64,000 bases of DNA from Hyalella azteca (lineage: Eukaryota; Arthropoda; Malacostraca; Amphipoda; Hyalellidae): positions 1 through 64,000 of the forward strand of contig NW_025933373.1 of assembly GCF_000764305.2 (NCBI RefSeq), given 5' to 3'. The notes under the pieces were generated by a model. It ran no database searches and was not told the DNA's origin. It saw only the letters and a program-made list of their open reading frames with translations. The position numbers were made by a program, and so were the translations under genes. Below are positions 26,329 to 38,345 of the stretch, piece by piece (within the stretch, counting starts at the first letter, position 1; each line of letters starts with the position of its first letter).

Positions 26329-26690
26329 TGTATCTCTGCTGAGGCTGTCAAGCGCTGTATCTCTGCTGAGGCTGTCAAGCGCTGTATCTCTGCTGAGGCT
26401 GTCAAACGCTGTATCTCTGCTGAGGCTGTCAAGCGCTNAGAGACAGGTATCTCTGCTAAGGCTGTCAAGCGCTGTATCTCTGCTAAGGCTGTCAAGCGCT
26501 GTATCTCTGCTAAGGCTGTCAAGCGCTGTATCTCTGCTAAGGCTGTCAAGCGCTGTATCTCTGCTAAGGCTGTCAAGCGCTGCATCTCTGCTAAGGCTGT
26601 CAAGCGCTGCATCTCTGCTAAGGCTGTCAAGCGCTGTATCTCTGCTAAGGCTGTCAAGCGCTGTATCTCTGCTGAGGCTTCTTGACAATT
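26329..26690. repeat. 27-bp array, 13 copies, with an N
   Basis: Unit contains TCTCTGCTAAGGCTGTCAAG. The single N at 26438 marks an assembly join inside the array, so the copy number is uncertain. Confidence 0.95.
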
Positions 26691-26699
26691 AATATTTAA

Positions 26700-28210
26700 T
26701 TTGTTTTCATCCCATTTTATGAACGCTATTATGACGTCACTGGCCGGGAAGACCTTCCATTGTAAGGTCTGACGTGGCCTCAGGGTTTTGAGCATCTGCG
26801 AACAGCTTTTGACAGGACGCACTACAAAAGAACTTTTGTCATCGAACTTTCAAGCAATAATAGCCAAAAAATCTCATCTAACTAGCTTACAGGAAATAAG
26901 TTATTAAAATGCCAGATAATAGAATACTCAATCCTGTTGTTAGTTTGTAACTCGTCTAACTAGCTTGCAGGGCATGAGTCATTAAAATACCAGATATGAT
27001 ACTTAATCCCGTTGTTGTTAGTTTGCGCAAGGTTATAGAAATTACGTAACGAAATAGAATTTTGTGAGATAACAATGACGATAATTGCCTCTTAATATTT
27101 TTAAAGCCGAATATCGGGAGTTTTGATCTTATTTAAAATGTTTGAACATCGACGAATCTCGAGTTTGAAAAAATCAGTGTGGAATATTTACATGCATACT
27201 TCGATCAGTGTAGAATCCCTCAAATACCAACGATTTGTTTAGACTAAATGCATCTTTCATCTCTGCCGTCCTTGCTTTCTTGGGATTCAGGTTTTTTGTT
27301 TCCACGCAGGCAATCCCAAAAAGAATCAAACAACTTCAAAGACAACACAGATGATCACATCGTTTTGGTCGTATTGCAAAAACTTAATTACTCTCTTAAC
27401 CCATTCATGTTCTCAGTCGGAAAGCTTTACTGAGATCAGAGTAAATAGATTGTCTCCGAGCGGAAAATTCTTCTCGCCGAACATCTGACGTCGAATAAAC
27501 TTTGAGTTAAACTTTGTTCGCTTGAATAAGCGTTTTCTCAACGTTGTTCCCAAGTCTACTGCCTCGTGTGTTCTTCCAGCCAATCATACTCCGCTCTGAG
27601 ACTCCCAGGCAGACTGTGGATTGGCTAACCTAATATTTCCTCCAAGAAACCTTGATTATTGTAGGAAAAAAATATAGACGAGGATTTCATTTATGCGTTT
27701 TATTAATTTATACTAAGATGTCAAAGCAGTGTCAGATCATCCACTTGGAGCTTATAAAAGAACTAAATAGGTGGAATTAATAACTTGAATCACTTCTATC
27801 CGAATTCCTTTACTTTACAGATAATTCAATAGATGCAGTTGTTCGACGAGTCATGGTGGAATTTCTGGTAAATCCAGCACTACTTTTACAAGTGATGGTA
27901 TATTGGATATTATATATGAATTTAATTATTACTTCTACTTATTTCCCGAAAATACGAGAGATACTCGACTGTCTCAATGGGCAAGAATTGTAATTGTAAA
28001 ACTAATAGAAGTAAAGAATATTATTTACTAAATATAATCTTTTTTATTCAGAGTCAGCGTTTTATAAGCACGTTCAGATAAAGAAGACAGATTTTTCTTA
28101 AAGACTCCTATGACTTTGAGGAATTAGTCATTTGGTCCCAAACTAAACTTCCAAGAATCTAAGTCTTAAATCGCCGAAATTCCTCAGTCATTTTGGTCGT
28201 GGTTCATTTC
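26700..28210. other. No gene seen
   Basis: AT-rich. A ~60-bp segment (CTAACTAGCTT...) is duplicated near 26877 and 26957. Confidence 0.5.
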
Positions 28211-28211
28211 A

Positions 28212-28318
28212 CTTCTAATCGTCAGTATCTCTCATCATCTTATTTCACTTTTAATCGTCAGTATCTCTCATCATCTTATTTCACTTTTAATCGTCAGTAT
28301 CTCTCATCATCTTAACTC
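28212..28318. repeat. 36-bp array, three copies
   Basis: Units with TCGTCAGTATCTCTCATCAT. Confidence 0.9.
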
Positions 28319-28444
28319 GAACGTCTTTATAGCCTACGCCTCGGCAGGCTATGCCGGCTTCGCGCCGCCACCCATCACCATCAGGCCTCGTTGCCGCTCT
28401 GATGAGATGCCACGTAGACGATCCCAGCGCCTTGCTGCCTTCTC

Positions 28445-28680
28445 TGCTCTCATAACCTGCAGCCTCAACTCTCATAACCTGTCTCTTCAACTCTCATAAC
28501 CTGTTGCCTCAACTCTCATAACCTGCAGCCTCAACTCTCATAACCTGCAGTCTCAACTTACATAACCTGTTACTTCAACTCTCATAACCTGCAGCCTCAA
28601 CTCTCATAACCTGCAGCCTCAACTCTCATAACCTGCAGCCTCAACTCTCATAACCTGCAGCCTCAACTCTATTAACTTGC
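28445..28680. repeat. 22-bp array, about 11 copies
   Basis: Unit CTCTCATAACCTGCAGCC plus TCAA. Confidence 0.95.
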
Positions 28681-28999
28681 TGCCTAGTAAATGCTATAAT
28701 TCAGTAAACGCAGACACAAACTTGTCCAGTGAATATCTGCTGCTTGTAACCGCAGTGGCTCAGTCAACAAAGGCAACAACCTGATGTTCAGTCATGACTC
28801 AGCAGTTTCTAGTGATTAAGTTGCTGTAGAGAAGCACAATTTTCTCATCTATGTTCCAATAAATTTTGCTATTAAATTCCTGTCTAAACTTCTCTGTTGC
28901 AAACGAAAAGTAGAATAACATCATTTCATCCTCTTGACTCATGGAAAAAAATGGCCTAGTGAGCCTATGAAGACCGAGTGCTCTAAATGGTATTTACCA

Positions 29000-29200
29000 G
29001 ATTTCAGTCTACCTTACTTTCCTCGTTGGTTGGCAGGCGATCCGTGTTTACTGCATTTCAGTCAACCTCATTCTCCTCATTAGTTGGCAAGCGAGCCATA
29101 TTTATTGTACTCGATTCCACCTCATTCTCCTCATTAGTTGGCATTCAAACCATATTTATTGTACATGATTCCACCTCATTCTCCTGATTAGTGGGCAAGT
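29000..29200. repeat. ~54-bp array, four copies
   Basis: Units with CCTCATTCTCCTCATTAGTT. Confidence 0.85.
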
Positions 29201-29209
29201 GATCTACAT

Positions 29210-31660
29210 AAAACAAGCAGAGTTTTAGCTCTTTTATTGTAAACACGAAAACTTGACACTCCGTGTGAATGTCGGGAAATCCACACGAGTCATGGACATT
29301 GACATAATTTTTTTCACGGAGGTACTTCTCCACATAACTAAAAAGCCGTTTTTAGCTGGTTCAGCTTCATAAATCTGCACACGCTATTTACAATCACTAG
29401 TGAGCGACGGAGAGCATATTCTTTCAACTGTACACAAGAATGTTTATAAAAAGTATTGCTTACGCTGATTGAATAATTTTTTAAGCCAGTTTATTACGAA
29501 TAATAAATAGAATTGATGAACTCGTAAGATTTTGTTGCGAAGCATCAACACATTTTTTCAAAGCAGTGCTCGAATAACGTTTTCTCTTAAATGACTGCTT
29601 CCTTAGAAACAAATTTGAACGAGAATGTCGCGATTCAACTTGTAGAGCTAAATTAATCTATAACTTTTACAAAAAATATCTGGGAAAATAGAACTATACA
29701 AGTTACTGATTGAGAAATATAGAAAAAATAATAAAGCTGTAAGTAAAAATGAAAACAACCTAATTTCGACTTGCAAATGGAAAAAATAGCAGACATTTTG
29801 AATGCGACTTTTCCGTTAGATATGATGAATTTACGACTTTAACTATCGAATATCGAATTTTTTACAGAAGGATATCTAAAATTCTTTTGGAGGTCAAAAA
29901 AATGCCTACTGAATGAACAGAAATTAAAGTTTTTACAGCACTTTTCATAATAAAATTTAGATGCGGGCCCGATTTTGCATCAGACGCTGCCTAGGACTCG
30001 GAGAGCACATACAATATATTCAATATAATCAATATATATCAAAATAATATAATAAAATATAATCAATAAATCAATATATAATATATAAGCCGCTGAATAT
30101 ATCCGTTTCGACTCTAGGTTCGGAAGGCGGCCTTTAGGCAGCTTGCATGCTCGGTATAACTCTGGTCAGCCAACTGTGTTCCTACTCTCAGGCGACTGTA
30201 GAGCCGGAAAAAAGATTCTGTCCAGAAACTTATTTTGAACGGGTGGCCCGAGCAGACCCAGAATAATTTTAAGCCGAGTGTAGCGACTCTTCGATCGAAG
30301 CCAAGGTGGTACCCGAATTTTTGGGGTAAATAGGGTTTCTCTTACTTTATTACTTTTTCAAAGCTTTGCTACATAACATTTTTTGGCTTCATAGTATGGA
30401 AAATTGTATATATCAGTTATATAGAAGGAAGATCGAAATAGGTCGTACGTCGAAATTTTGCAGCCGGATAATTTCATAACAATATACAATTTGTCATAAT
30501 ACATTCTTGGAAATCATTAAAGTAAACTATCGTAATTTTAACACTTATTGAGTCTAAAGTTTAGAAGCTAACTCTAACAGTTCATTTTACACTTAATGCG
30601 ACAGTTCTGAAAAGAACAGCTAATGGACTTTGGTGCTAACCGTGAGCAAAGGTTTTGTCAAGTCATCGCCTTATATCTTACGAGTTTGATAGATATTATA
30701 TTAGAGATTTTATTAGTCTGATCAACAAATAGATCAATAATACCCTGCCACTACTTTTTCTCAAAACTTAAAAGTTTCCGTAAGCTTGGACCTTCGTCAT
30801 CCCCCTAAGTGAATAATTTCATTCATGGACCCGCATCATCCCTCGGTTTGGTATAGGGGGAATAATTCATGAGAGTAAAGGGAGTAAAAATTCCCGGTTA
30901 TACGAAGAGAAATAATTCTTGTGTATAAAAGGATGAATAATTCCTGCGCCAGAAAAATGAAAATTCCTGTCAATACATATGGAAATGATTCGTGAAAGTA
31001 AAGCGATGAATTTGTACATAATAGAAATCCAAATTAAATTATTTCATTTCTTGAATTAAGTTGTTTTTCTGTACGCTTCGACTGCGAACGGCAATGCATA
31101 TGCAGTGCTGAATAATAACATATATTTGTGCTGAATTTGTACGCAATTTTTTGTTGAATTATTACTCATATTTCATAGTATACAACGTTAAACGAAGTTA
31201 TTATTTCGATAATTAAAACCAAATTGAGACGTTTTCTACTGGTGCAAATTTATAGGGTTCGATGCAAAGAATCTATTTTAATGGTAATTATAAATAGATT
31301 TTACAAAATTAAGAGAATCAGAGTGCATGCCGGCTATAAAATAATTCAAAAATTTCCACTTACTTCCTATAATTACAACCGGCAGTCGAGGCTGACAGCT
31401 CCTCATAAAACGAAATAACTTTTAAGCAAAAACATAATTAAAATGTAACTTCATTACTTTTGAACTAAATCCCGGTGAACTAAATCGAATACGCAATCAA
31501 TCTGTTTTTTTTTGTAAACTCAAGCTAACTGATATACACTAATGGATAACAATTATCCCATTTGGAATATGGCGATTTCAGTAATAATGTTTAATTTTTA
31601 CTAGAAAGACTTTGAAATTCTGATCTGGGGAAATAACAATCATTATGATAGAAAAATTGC
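29210..31660. other. No gene recognised
   Basis: 30090-30310 is an isolated less AT-rich patch, possibly an old repeat, with no family features. 30800-31000 has scattered GGAATAATTCATG-like words. Confidence 0.5.
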
Positions 31661-31664
31661 TTCT

Positions 31665-32088
31665 TACGCAAAATCATTTCTCTGTACGGGATATCACTTC
31701 TGCGAACGCATATTGACTTCCCCATACGTAAGATCGCTTCTCCGGACTCAATTTCACTTCTTCATGTACAAAATTGCTGTTTTGAGTACAATATTACTTT
31801 TCTGTTGGTATGTTTCGTTCTGTTCAGAGTAGCACTTCTCCGTACGCTTCTTCAAACGCAATTTCGCTTATCCGTACGCAATACCGCTTCTACGTCCGCA
31901 ATATCGCTTCGTACGCAATATCGCTTATCCGTACGCAATACCGCTTCTACGTACGCAATACCGCTTCTACGTACGCAATACCGCTTCTACGTACGCAATA
32001 TCGCTTTGTACGCAATATCGCTTATCCGTACGCATAACCGCTTCTACGTACGCAATATCGCTTTGTACGCAATATCGCTTTTCCGTGT
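31665..32088. repeat. ~20-bp array
   Basis: Units of CCGCTTCTACGTACGCAATA, variable in length and degenerate at the left end. Confidence 0.9.
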
Positions 32089-32092
32089 GCAG

Positions 32093-32191
32093 AAAACCAC
32101 TATCGCGGCGCCCCTGACAGGGTTTACGGTAAAAGAAGCGTCCACTGACGCCGTTAACGAGCTGAGGTCTCTTAAGAGCCTGATCGCTTGA
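32093..32191 (+). pseudogene. Possible gypsy-type pol relic
   Basis: Frame KTTIAAPLTGFTVKEASTDA, VNELRSLKSLIA, stop. IAAPLT followed after a gap by A.NELRSL recalls the RT/RNase H junction of Ty3/gypsy polyproteins (IAAPLT...AF..LK). Only about 33 codons remain, attached to the end of a tandem array. It may be chance. Confidence 0.3.
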
Positions 32192-32199
32192 GCGTCTCA

Positions 32200-33495
32200 T
32201 TAGATAAGCTGGATAGAGGATAAGCTGGATAGCCTCTAACGTTTTTATCTTGTGTTGAAAGAAGACAAATTATTAGGTTTCGCATTTTTCCCCCTTTTAA
32301 TTTCGTACCAATAGAATGAATACATACGTATATGCTATCATTCCGGACTTGATTCAAGTGTCATTTAGTTTTCATATAAACTGTGAAATTTTAGCTCTAC
32401 TAATGGAAACGAGTTTCTAAGGAATTTTAACCCACAAAAATAAAAACTAGAAGTTTGTATCCCAATAATTCCAGAATGAAATAGTACAATAAATTAAATT
32501 TTTTATGCTTTTTTTAGCTGATTTTTACTATGATACTATTCAACGCCTAAATTTATGCGGAAATTAGAGAGCATTGCAACATCAGTCGAAAAATCGCATG
32601 CCTTTCTCTGCGTCATTAAATTTTGTATGAAAGGTTGCATAATATGAAACTGATTTAATTGGTAATTAATTTTAGCACTGAATTTTTTACATGAATAAAT
32701 ATAAATCCCCTTTTTCTAGGTATTACTGAATATTCAAGCTTTGAACTTAACAGTATTTGAGACTAATTTGACTATTACAAAAAAATTCATGGATATAATT
32801 TACGTTGAAGGGGAAATATTTTCTGTCAATGGATTGTGGATTCATTATTTTTCAGAGAAAACTTTTGAAGGCGCTTCAAATAATCACGAATCCAAAAATT
32901 CGAACAATGTAGTTTCTTACCCGAAAGAAACCCTGCAAAAGATTAACTATAATTAATTAAAATGGGTGAACTTTTTTTGACAGCAACATAACTGAAATGG
33001 CAAGAGTTATACATATCCATTGAATATAAACCCCTTATAAATAAATATTTTTAAGCAAGCATCGACTACCTTTAATACATTAATTAATATTTTAAAACAC
33101 ATAAAGATTCGAACATGATATTTCATAAAGATTTCTATGTACAATAGATTTCCTTGTACAACAACGTAGCAATTTTATACATAAATGGGCCTTTCCTGAA
33201 AAAAGGACTCATGTTAATTGTGCAATTTTTCCGATGGGCTTCGCACAAGAAGATTTAACCTGTTCTATTTACATCCTTATAAAATCTGGTTATTGAATTC
33301 AACATGGATGCATGGACAGAGATTTTTTCCGTCTTCTTCGTAATCGTAATGACTTTCAATCAAATTTTAACATAATGTTCCGAATATGTTTAAGTGGATA
33401 TTTACAAAGGATGGATAGCCTAAATTTACTTATTCTGAATTATAATTAGGGACAACTACTGATAAATAATTAATCGGTATTTTTGTGCACATTTT
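32200..33495. other. No gene seen
   Basis: AT-rich; contains the sequence downstream of the Dpr stop codon, with no clear polyadenylation signal within about 150 bp. Confidence 0.5.
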
Positions 33496-33497
33496 GA

Positions 33498-33625
33498 CTA
33501 TAAAAATCCTGTTACGATGGAGCTTGGCAGCAGCAGTGCCGGCAGCAGCAGCACAGCCAAAACAGAGCCGAGCAACGCCGACTCCTGGCCAGATGTCCGG
33601 CGCTGGATGGCCGCCGTCTTGTCGC
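33498..33625 (-). CDS. dpr: Dpr terminal exon: hydrophobic C-terminal tail
   Basis: GC-rich island in AT-rich DNA. A good acceptor (pyrimidine tract then GCTCAG at 33626) opens an exon whose phase completes the Gly codon left by the Ig2 exon. It reads DKTAAIQRRTSGQESALLGS, then VLAVLLLPALLLPSSIVTGF, L, stop (TAG at 33498-33500). DKTAAIQ matches the place and pattern of the family's EHPAAMQ, and the Leu-rich end fits a GPI-attachment signal or short membrane anchor. The plus strand of the same stretch has an ATG frame rich in Ser, but phase, acceptor and family pattern favour the minus strand. It lies 4.2 kb from the Ig2 exon. I see no clear polyadenylation signal close by. Confidence 0.78.
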
Positions 33626-34359
33626 CTGAGCAAACAGGCAGGAATTTCGTTAATTTAAAATTAAATTTGTGACATTATATTCGAATTTTAAATTGCTCAA
33701 TTCGTGGACAATATTTTTTTCATACGCTTTAATTGTGTCAAAAAAGCCTAGTTTTCGTTTATTTGAAAAGCAATTCCTAGACATCATATTCAGAATATTA
33801 GAGTTGCTCTACTCGTGAACAATATTTTTTCTAGTTGCGCCTAAAAGACAGCCGGTTTATGTTAATTTAAATAATGATTCAGTGACATCAAATTAAGAAT
33901 TCGAATTTCTCTACTCATGGATTAGATTAATTTATTTCACGTACGAAAAACTTTTTGTATTGAGACATTTTGAAAAAATTGTTTATTATTTGTGTTAAAA
34001 TTATCTTGTAAAGAGTGACGGAGATTGAAGGCATTTTTAGGACCCAAGAAATTCAATATTGAATCACAGAAGGTAGTGACTTTCCAATGAATCATATCCG
34101 TTCGTTTAGTTTGGGTCATTTAAAATTAATTTAATAATGTACGATTGCAATTCTTTTTCTTTGTTGCCTCTGGAAACTGACCAACCATTATAACCATCAA
34201 GCTTAATATATATATCCGCCTTGCTTCTATTTCTTATCATCAGAATAGCGTGACGGCGTTTGTGGGACGACGGACGACGAAGGCGGTGCATCAGCGCGGC
34301 CGTGAACAAGGACATCGCAAATCTCCCATATATACTCAACGACATGAATGCTTTGCGGA

Positions 34360-34860
34360 GCTTCAAGGAACTTTAATAAGGAACTAAAGTGTATAATTAA
34401 GCTGCAAGAAGTAACTGGACTCCTTGTAAGACTAGAACGCCCCCAGTTCTCTGTTTGCTCAAGGCTCCATTGGATATTGATTCTAGACTCCCTCGATGTT
34501 CAAGTGGTAATTTCAGTCTCAAGAGCACCCCCAGCTATTGGACTCTTTTAAAGCTTCAAGAAGCGTTCGGACTGTCAGCAAAAGATGTGACTTGTCTCAA
34601 TTTAAGCGTCAAAAATAACCGGACTTCCTGGAATTGTTGAGAAGCAACTGGACTTGCAAGCATCTCGTGAAGCAACTGGACTTGCAATCAGCTTGTGAAG
34701 CAACTATACTTGCGAGCAACTCGTGAAGCAACTGGATATGTAAGCAACTCGTTAAGCAACTGGACTTGCAAGCAACTTGTGAAGCAACTGGACTTGCAAG
34801 CAACTCGTGAAGCAACTGGACTTGCAAGCAACTCCAGTCAGTTATAAGCATCTCCAGCAA
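34360..34860. repeat. 28-bp array with decayed left flank
   Basis: The clean part at 34640-34850 has units of AAGCAACTGGACTTGCAAGC. Older copies extend left to about 34360. Confidence 0.9.
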
Positions 34861-35289
34861 CTTTGTCTAGCAACTGGACAAAGGATAGAAGTGCGTGGTC
34901 ATAGAAGTTCAAGTCGCTACATGGAATACCACTAAGCTCTAGCACTCCATTCAACATATTTTGGAAAAGTTTTTGAAAAATTTATTGTATCTTGTGCAGC
35001 CGCTAGTCTTCGCGGGGTGATTATTGAGAGTACTTCTCAGAGTACTATTCTCTCTGTAAATGATCAGTGAGAGCCAGTCGTCCCGTGGTGATTATTCACA
35101 CCCATCGTTAGAGATATTCTCCTGTGCTAGAGAAGTGAGAGCGAGTCTTAACTGGAGAAAATTAGGGAAAAATAAGAAAAAATCTTCCCATTCTCAGATA
35201 ACTATTCTTCTTATATATGAGAAGTGAGAGCCAGTTTTCACGGGGGTCAGAACTGGAAGCTATTCATAGATAAATATTTTCCCTGTCCA

Positions 35290-35690
35290 TGAGATGTGAG
35301 AACCGCTCATACCAGTAGTGGTATGAAAAGAAATAGGATAAATCATTCCATTCTCAGGGAACTTGGTATGAAGAGAAATAGGAAAAATCATTCTCAGGGA
35401 ACTTAGTATGGAAAGAAATAGGAAAAATCATTCCATTCTCAGGGAACTTGGTATGAAAAGAAATAGGAAAAATCATTCCATTCTCAGGGAACTTGGTATG
35501 AAGAGAAATAGGAAAAATCTTTCCATTCTCAGGGAACTTGGTATGAAAAGAAATAGGAAAAATCTTTCCATTCTCAGGGAACTCGGTATGAAAAGAAATA
35601 GGAATAATCGTTCCATTCTCAGGGAACTTGGTATGAAGAGAAATAGGAAACAATCATCCCATTCTCAGGGAACTATTCTCTTTGTGTATG
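35290..35690. repeat. 45-bp array, eight to nine copies
   Basis: Unit begins ATTCTCAGGGAACTTGGTAT. Open in one frame on each strand because 45 is a multiple of three. Confidence 0.95.
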
Positions 35691-36364
35691 AGAAGTGAGG
35701 CCAGTTTCCATATGCCGGTATCGAAGCATTCACATCACGCACGAGTTCCCGCCAAAAAGTGCATTTGGGGGCCACTTCGACGGGGCCTTTAAGAGCATCG
35801 AGAACATTTATCGTGTGCGGCAACGGCCTCCGAGCGTTTCCTCCAGCATCCTAAAGAAAACAGTTTTGTTGCATTCTTTCCTGTCCACCATTTTCTTCCA
35901 TTGTTCTTTTATACCTGGTCTTGCCTTTCTTCTTACCTAGATCTTGTTTTCTTCGTACGTTGTCGTTATAGCTCAATTGCAATGGAATTATTATGCAGTA
36001 GGTTTCCCAGCAACTTACCGTATTCTAACACCTTTTTTAACCTTCTTGTCTTCATTTAACAAGCTTCATATTGCCGACTGATGGCCGACGATGAAGCTAC
36101 CATGACAATTCACGTTAAATAAATCGTGTTTTCTTCCCACAAAAGGAGGTAAGAAAGTCTAGATTATTGGCTCTTTCGCTCAAAAGTTTAGTTGAAGCAT
36201 TGGGAGCCCCAGTTTAAGTACTTTTGTTGTAGGGCTTTTAATAGCCGGACTTTTTTTGCTCTGTATAGCTTTATGTACAAACTGCGGTATAACTACTGCT
36301 TTTTTCGTCGGTTCACCATAGGCCTACACTGATTGTTTTTGGGCAGTGTTGATGTCAGTTGTAC

Positions 36365-36755
36365 GGCCAGTAGTTGGACCAGTATAGTCTGTTATACTGA
36401 CATGATCAGTATAGTCAGTTACACTGACATGACCAGTATAGTCAGTTATTCTGACATGACCAGTATAGTCAGTTATACTGACATGATCAGTATAGTCAGT
36501 TATACTGACATGACCAGTTTAATCAGTTATACTGACACGACCAGCATAGTCATTTATACTGACATGTCCAGTATAGTCATTTATCCTGACATGTCCAGTA
36601 TAGACATTTAAACTGACATAACCAGTATAGTCAGTTATACTGACATGACCAGTTTAATCAGTTATACTGACATGTCCAGTATAGTCAGTTATACTGACAC
36701 GACCAGTACGTATAGTCAGTTATACTGACACGACCAGTATAGTCATTAATAATGA
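36365..36755. repeat. 27-bp array, about 14 copies
   Basis: Unit carries the inverted words AGTATA...TATACT and GTCAG...CTGAC, so every unit can fold back. Confidence 0.95.
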
Positions 36756-36837
36756 CATCGATCATCGTGACTTATGAAAACACGAAGAATTACAGGTTCT
36801 TCGTAGCCAATTGTGTTATTTATAGACCGCTTTTTAC

Positions 36838-37031
36838 TGGCATAGGCATGTACAATTGCATACTTTATGTACATTCGTAGGGTCAATTTAGGATCGTATC
36901 ATCAGTCAATTGTGATATCTATAATTACCCTGACTGACGCAGGCTCAGTGTTGTCAGCTGTACCATCATCACTCACCCTGACTGACGAAGACATGTACAG
37001 TCGCAGGCTCGGTGCTGGGCGCTCCGCAGGA
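36838..37031 (-). pseudogene. Partial copy of the Dpr Ig2 exon end and intron
   Basis: A diverged duplicate of 37425-37914, with the 64-bp array reduced to about one and a half units. It includes the last 55 nt of the Ig2 exon (36977-37031, encoding SCGAPSTEPATVHVFVSQ) and an intact donor at 36976, but no acceptor. It stops abruptly at GCAGGA. It is an orphan exon fragment in the intron before the tail exon. Confidence 0.8.
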
Positions 37032-37056
37032 AAGGATTTTTGAGAGGTAATAACAC

Positions 37057-37198
37057 ATGATGAGCATCGACAGTGATCAATTAATCACAGAGGTGTATGC
37101 TCGAACACCCATTTGGGACAAATGGAGTTAAAAGCACTCTAACCGAATTGTAGTTGAGAAACTTTGGGCTGACATTGCCAAGAAGATGAACTGCGAGG
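37057..37198 (+). pseudogene. MADF-domain fragment with a stop codon
   Basis: Plus-strand frame MMSIDSDQLITEVYARTPIW, DKWS, stop, KHSNRIVVEKLWADIAKKMN, CEG, ending at a good donor (GAGG|GTAAGG). The pattern (LI.EV..R..IWD....KHSNR...EKLWADIAKKMN) matches the MADF/Adf-1 Myb-like DNA-binding domain. Such domains accompany PIF/Harbinger-type transposons and also occur in host regulators. One TAA interrupts the domain, and only the first half is present. It lies in the intron of the Dpr gene, wedged between the two duplicated exon-end segments. Most likely a relic of a transposon or processed gene. Domain call from pattern only. Confidence 0.6.
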
Positions 37199-37596
37199 GT
37201 AAGGGAATATTGGTTTAATTTTACTTTAACTGCATATCAAAAAAATACCTGGTTTCTTCCTCTTGCGAATGGTTTCTTCCTCTTGCGAAATGAAAGATAC
37301 CTGGTTTCTTCCAACTGGTTTCCTGCTTCCTCTGTGAACAACCCTTTCGCGCTTGTTTCAGGCGCCAGTCTCAGCAGGTAACCAGCACGCTGGCAACCTG
37401 CTTTCACTGTGTGGGTACCCTTAGACTGGCATAGGCATGTACAATTGCATACTTTATGTATGTACTTTATGTACTTTATGTAGGGTCAATTTAGGATCGC
37501 ATCATCAGTCAATTGTGCTATCTCCACTCACCCTAACTGAAAAAATACGTGTACATTGTATACTCGCATGTTCCGTTTGGTCAGCTGGACAATCAA

Positions 37597-37859
37597 CACT
37601 CAGCGTGACTGACGAAGACATGTACAGTCGCAGGCTCAGTGTTGTCAGCTGTACCATCAACACTCACCCTGACTGACGAAGACATGTACAGTCGCAGGCT
37701 CAGTGTTGTCAGCTGTACCATCAACACTCACCCTGACTGACGAAGACATGTACAGTCGCAGGCTCAGTGTTGTCAGCTGTACCATCAACACTCACCCTGA
37801 CTGACGAAGACATGTACAGTCGCAGGCTCAGTGTTGTCAGCTGTACCATCAACACTCAC
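37597..37859. repeat. 64-bp array of a Dpr 5' splice site
   Basis: Tandem copies of a 64-bp unit holding the last ~36 nt of the Ig2 exon, the donor, and intron sequence. Intact GTGAGT donors give exon ends at 37860, 37796, 37732 and 37668. The oldest copy near 37604 has lost the GT. Confidence 0.9.
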
Positions 37860-38073
37860 CCTGACTGACGAAGACATGTACAGTCGCAGGCTCGGTGCTG
37901 GGCGCTCCGCAGGAATAATTCCCCGAGTCTGCGACTGTGGCCCCAGAAATAACGAGACGAGAGGACGTCTTGGGGCCATGATCGGTCTTGACAGAGACGC
38001 CGCCTCTGTACTTGTCGTAGTTCAGGAGCCGGTCGTTGTGCTTCCACGACACGAATTGCGGTGGAATGGGGCT
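37860..38073 (-). CDS. dpr: Dpr exon: rest of Ig2
   Basis: 214-nt exon. Acceptor AACTTCACAG|AGCCCC at 38074/38073; donor CAGTCAGG|GTGAGT at 37860/37859. It encodes SPIPPQFVSWKHNDRLLNYD, then KYRGGVSVKT, then a stretch ending SRLVISGATVADSGNYSC and GAPSTEPATVHVFVSQ plus a split Gly codon. All Ig landmarks are present: core Trp (SWKHN), DSGNYSC with the second Cys, and the G-strand VHVFV. NYS is a possible glycosylation site. The phase-1 end fits the tail exon at 33625 (GGC). Both borders are embedded in arrays of their own splice-site copies. Reading through the first donor gives GEC then stop. Confidence 0.92.
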
Positions 38074-38082
38074 CTGTGAAGT

Positions 38083-38345
38083 TAATAATAAAGGAATAAT
38101 TCATTATATTATATTATTATTTATTAGAGGTTAATAATTGGCTCTACGAGGTTAATAATTGAGACTGAATTAGAGGGTATACAAGGGAAAATTGGGCTCC
38201 GCGAAGTTAATAATTGAGACTGAATTAGAGGGTGTACAAGGGAAAATGGGGCTCTGTGAAGTTAATAATTGAGACTGAATTAGAGGGTGTACAAGGGAAA
38301 ATGGGGCTCTGTGAAGTAAATAATTGAGACTGAATTAGAGGGTAT
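38083..38345. repeat. 55-bp array of a Dpr 3' splice site
   Basis: Four 55-bp units upstream of the Ig2 exon. Each carries a copy of its acceptor plus the first exon bases (AG|AGCCCCATT or a variant) at 38143, 38198, 38253 and 38308, matching the real junction at 38073. Confidence 0.85.

Noticed and set aside
33519..33640. Plus-strand frame starting MELGSSSAGSSS with good ATG context
   Set aside because: The minus strand of the same bases completes the Dpr protein in the right phase, with an acceptor and the DKTAAIQ motif.
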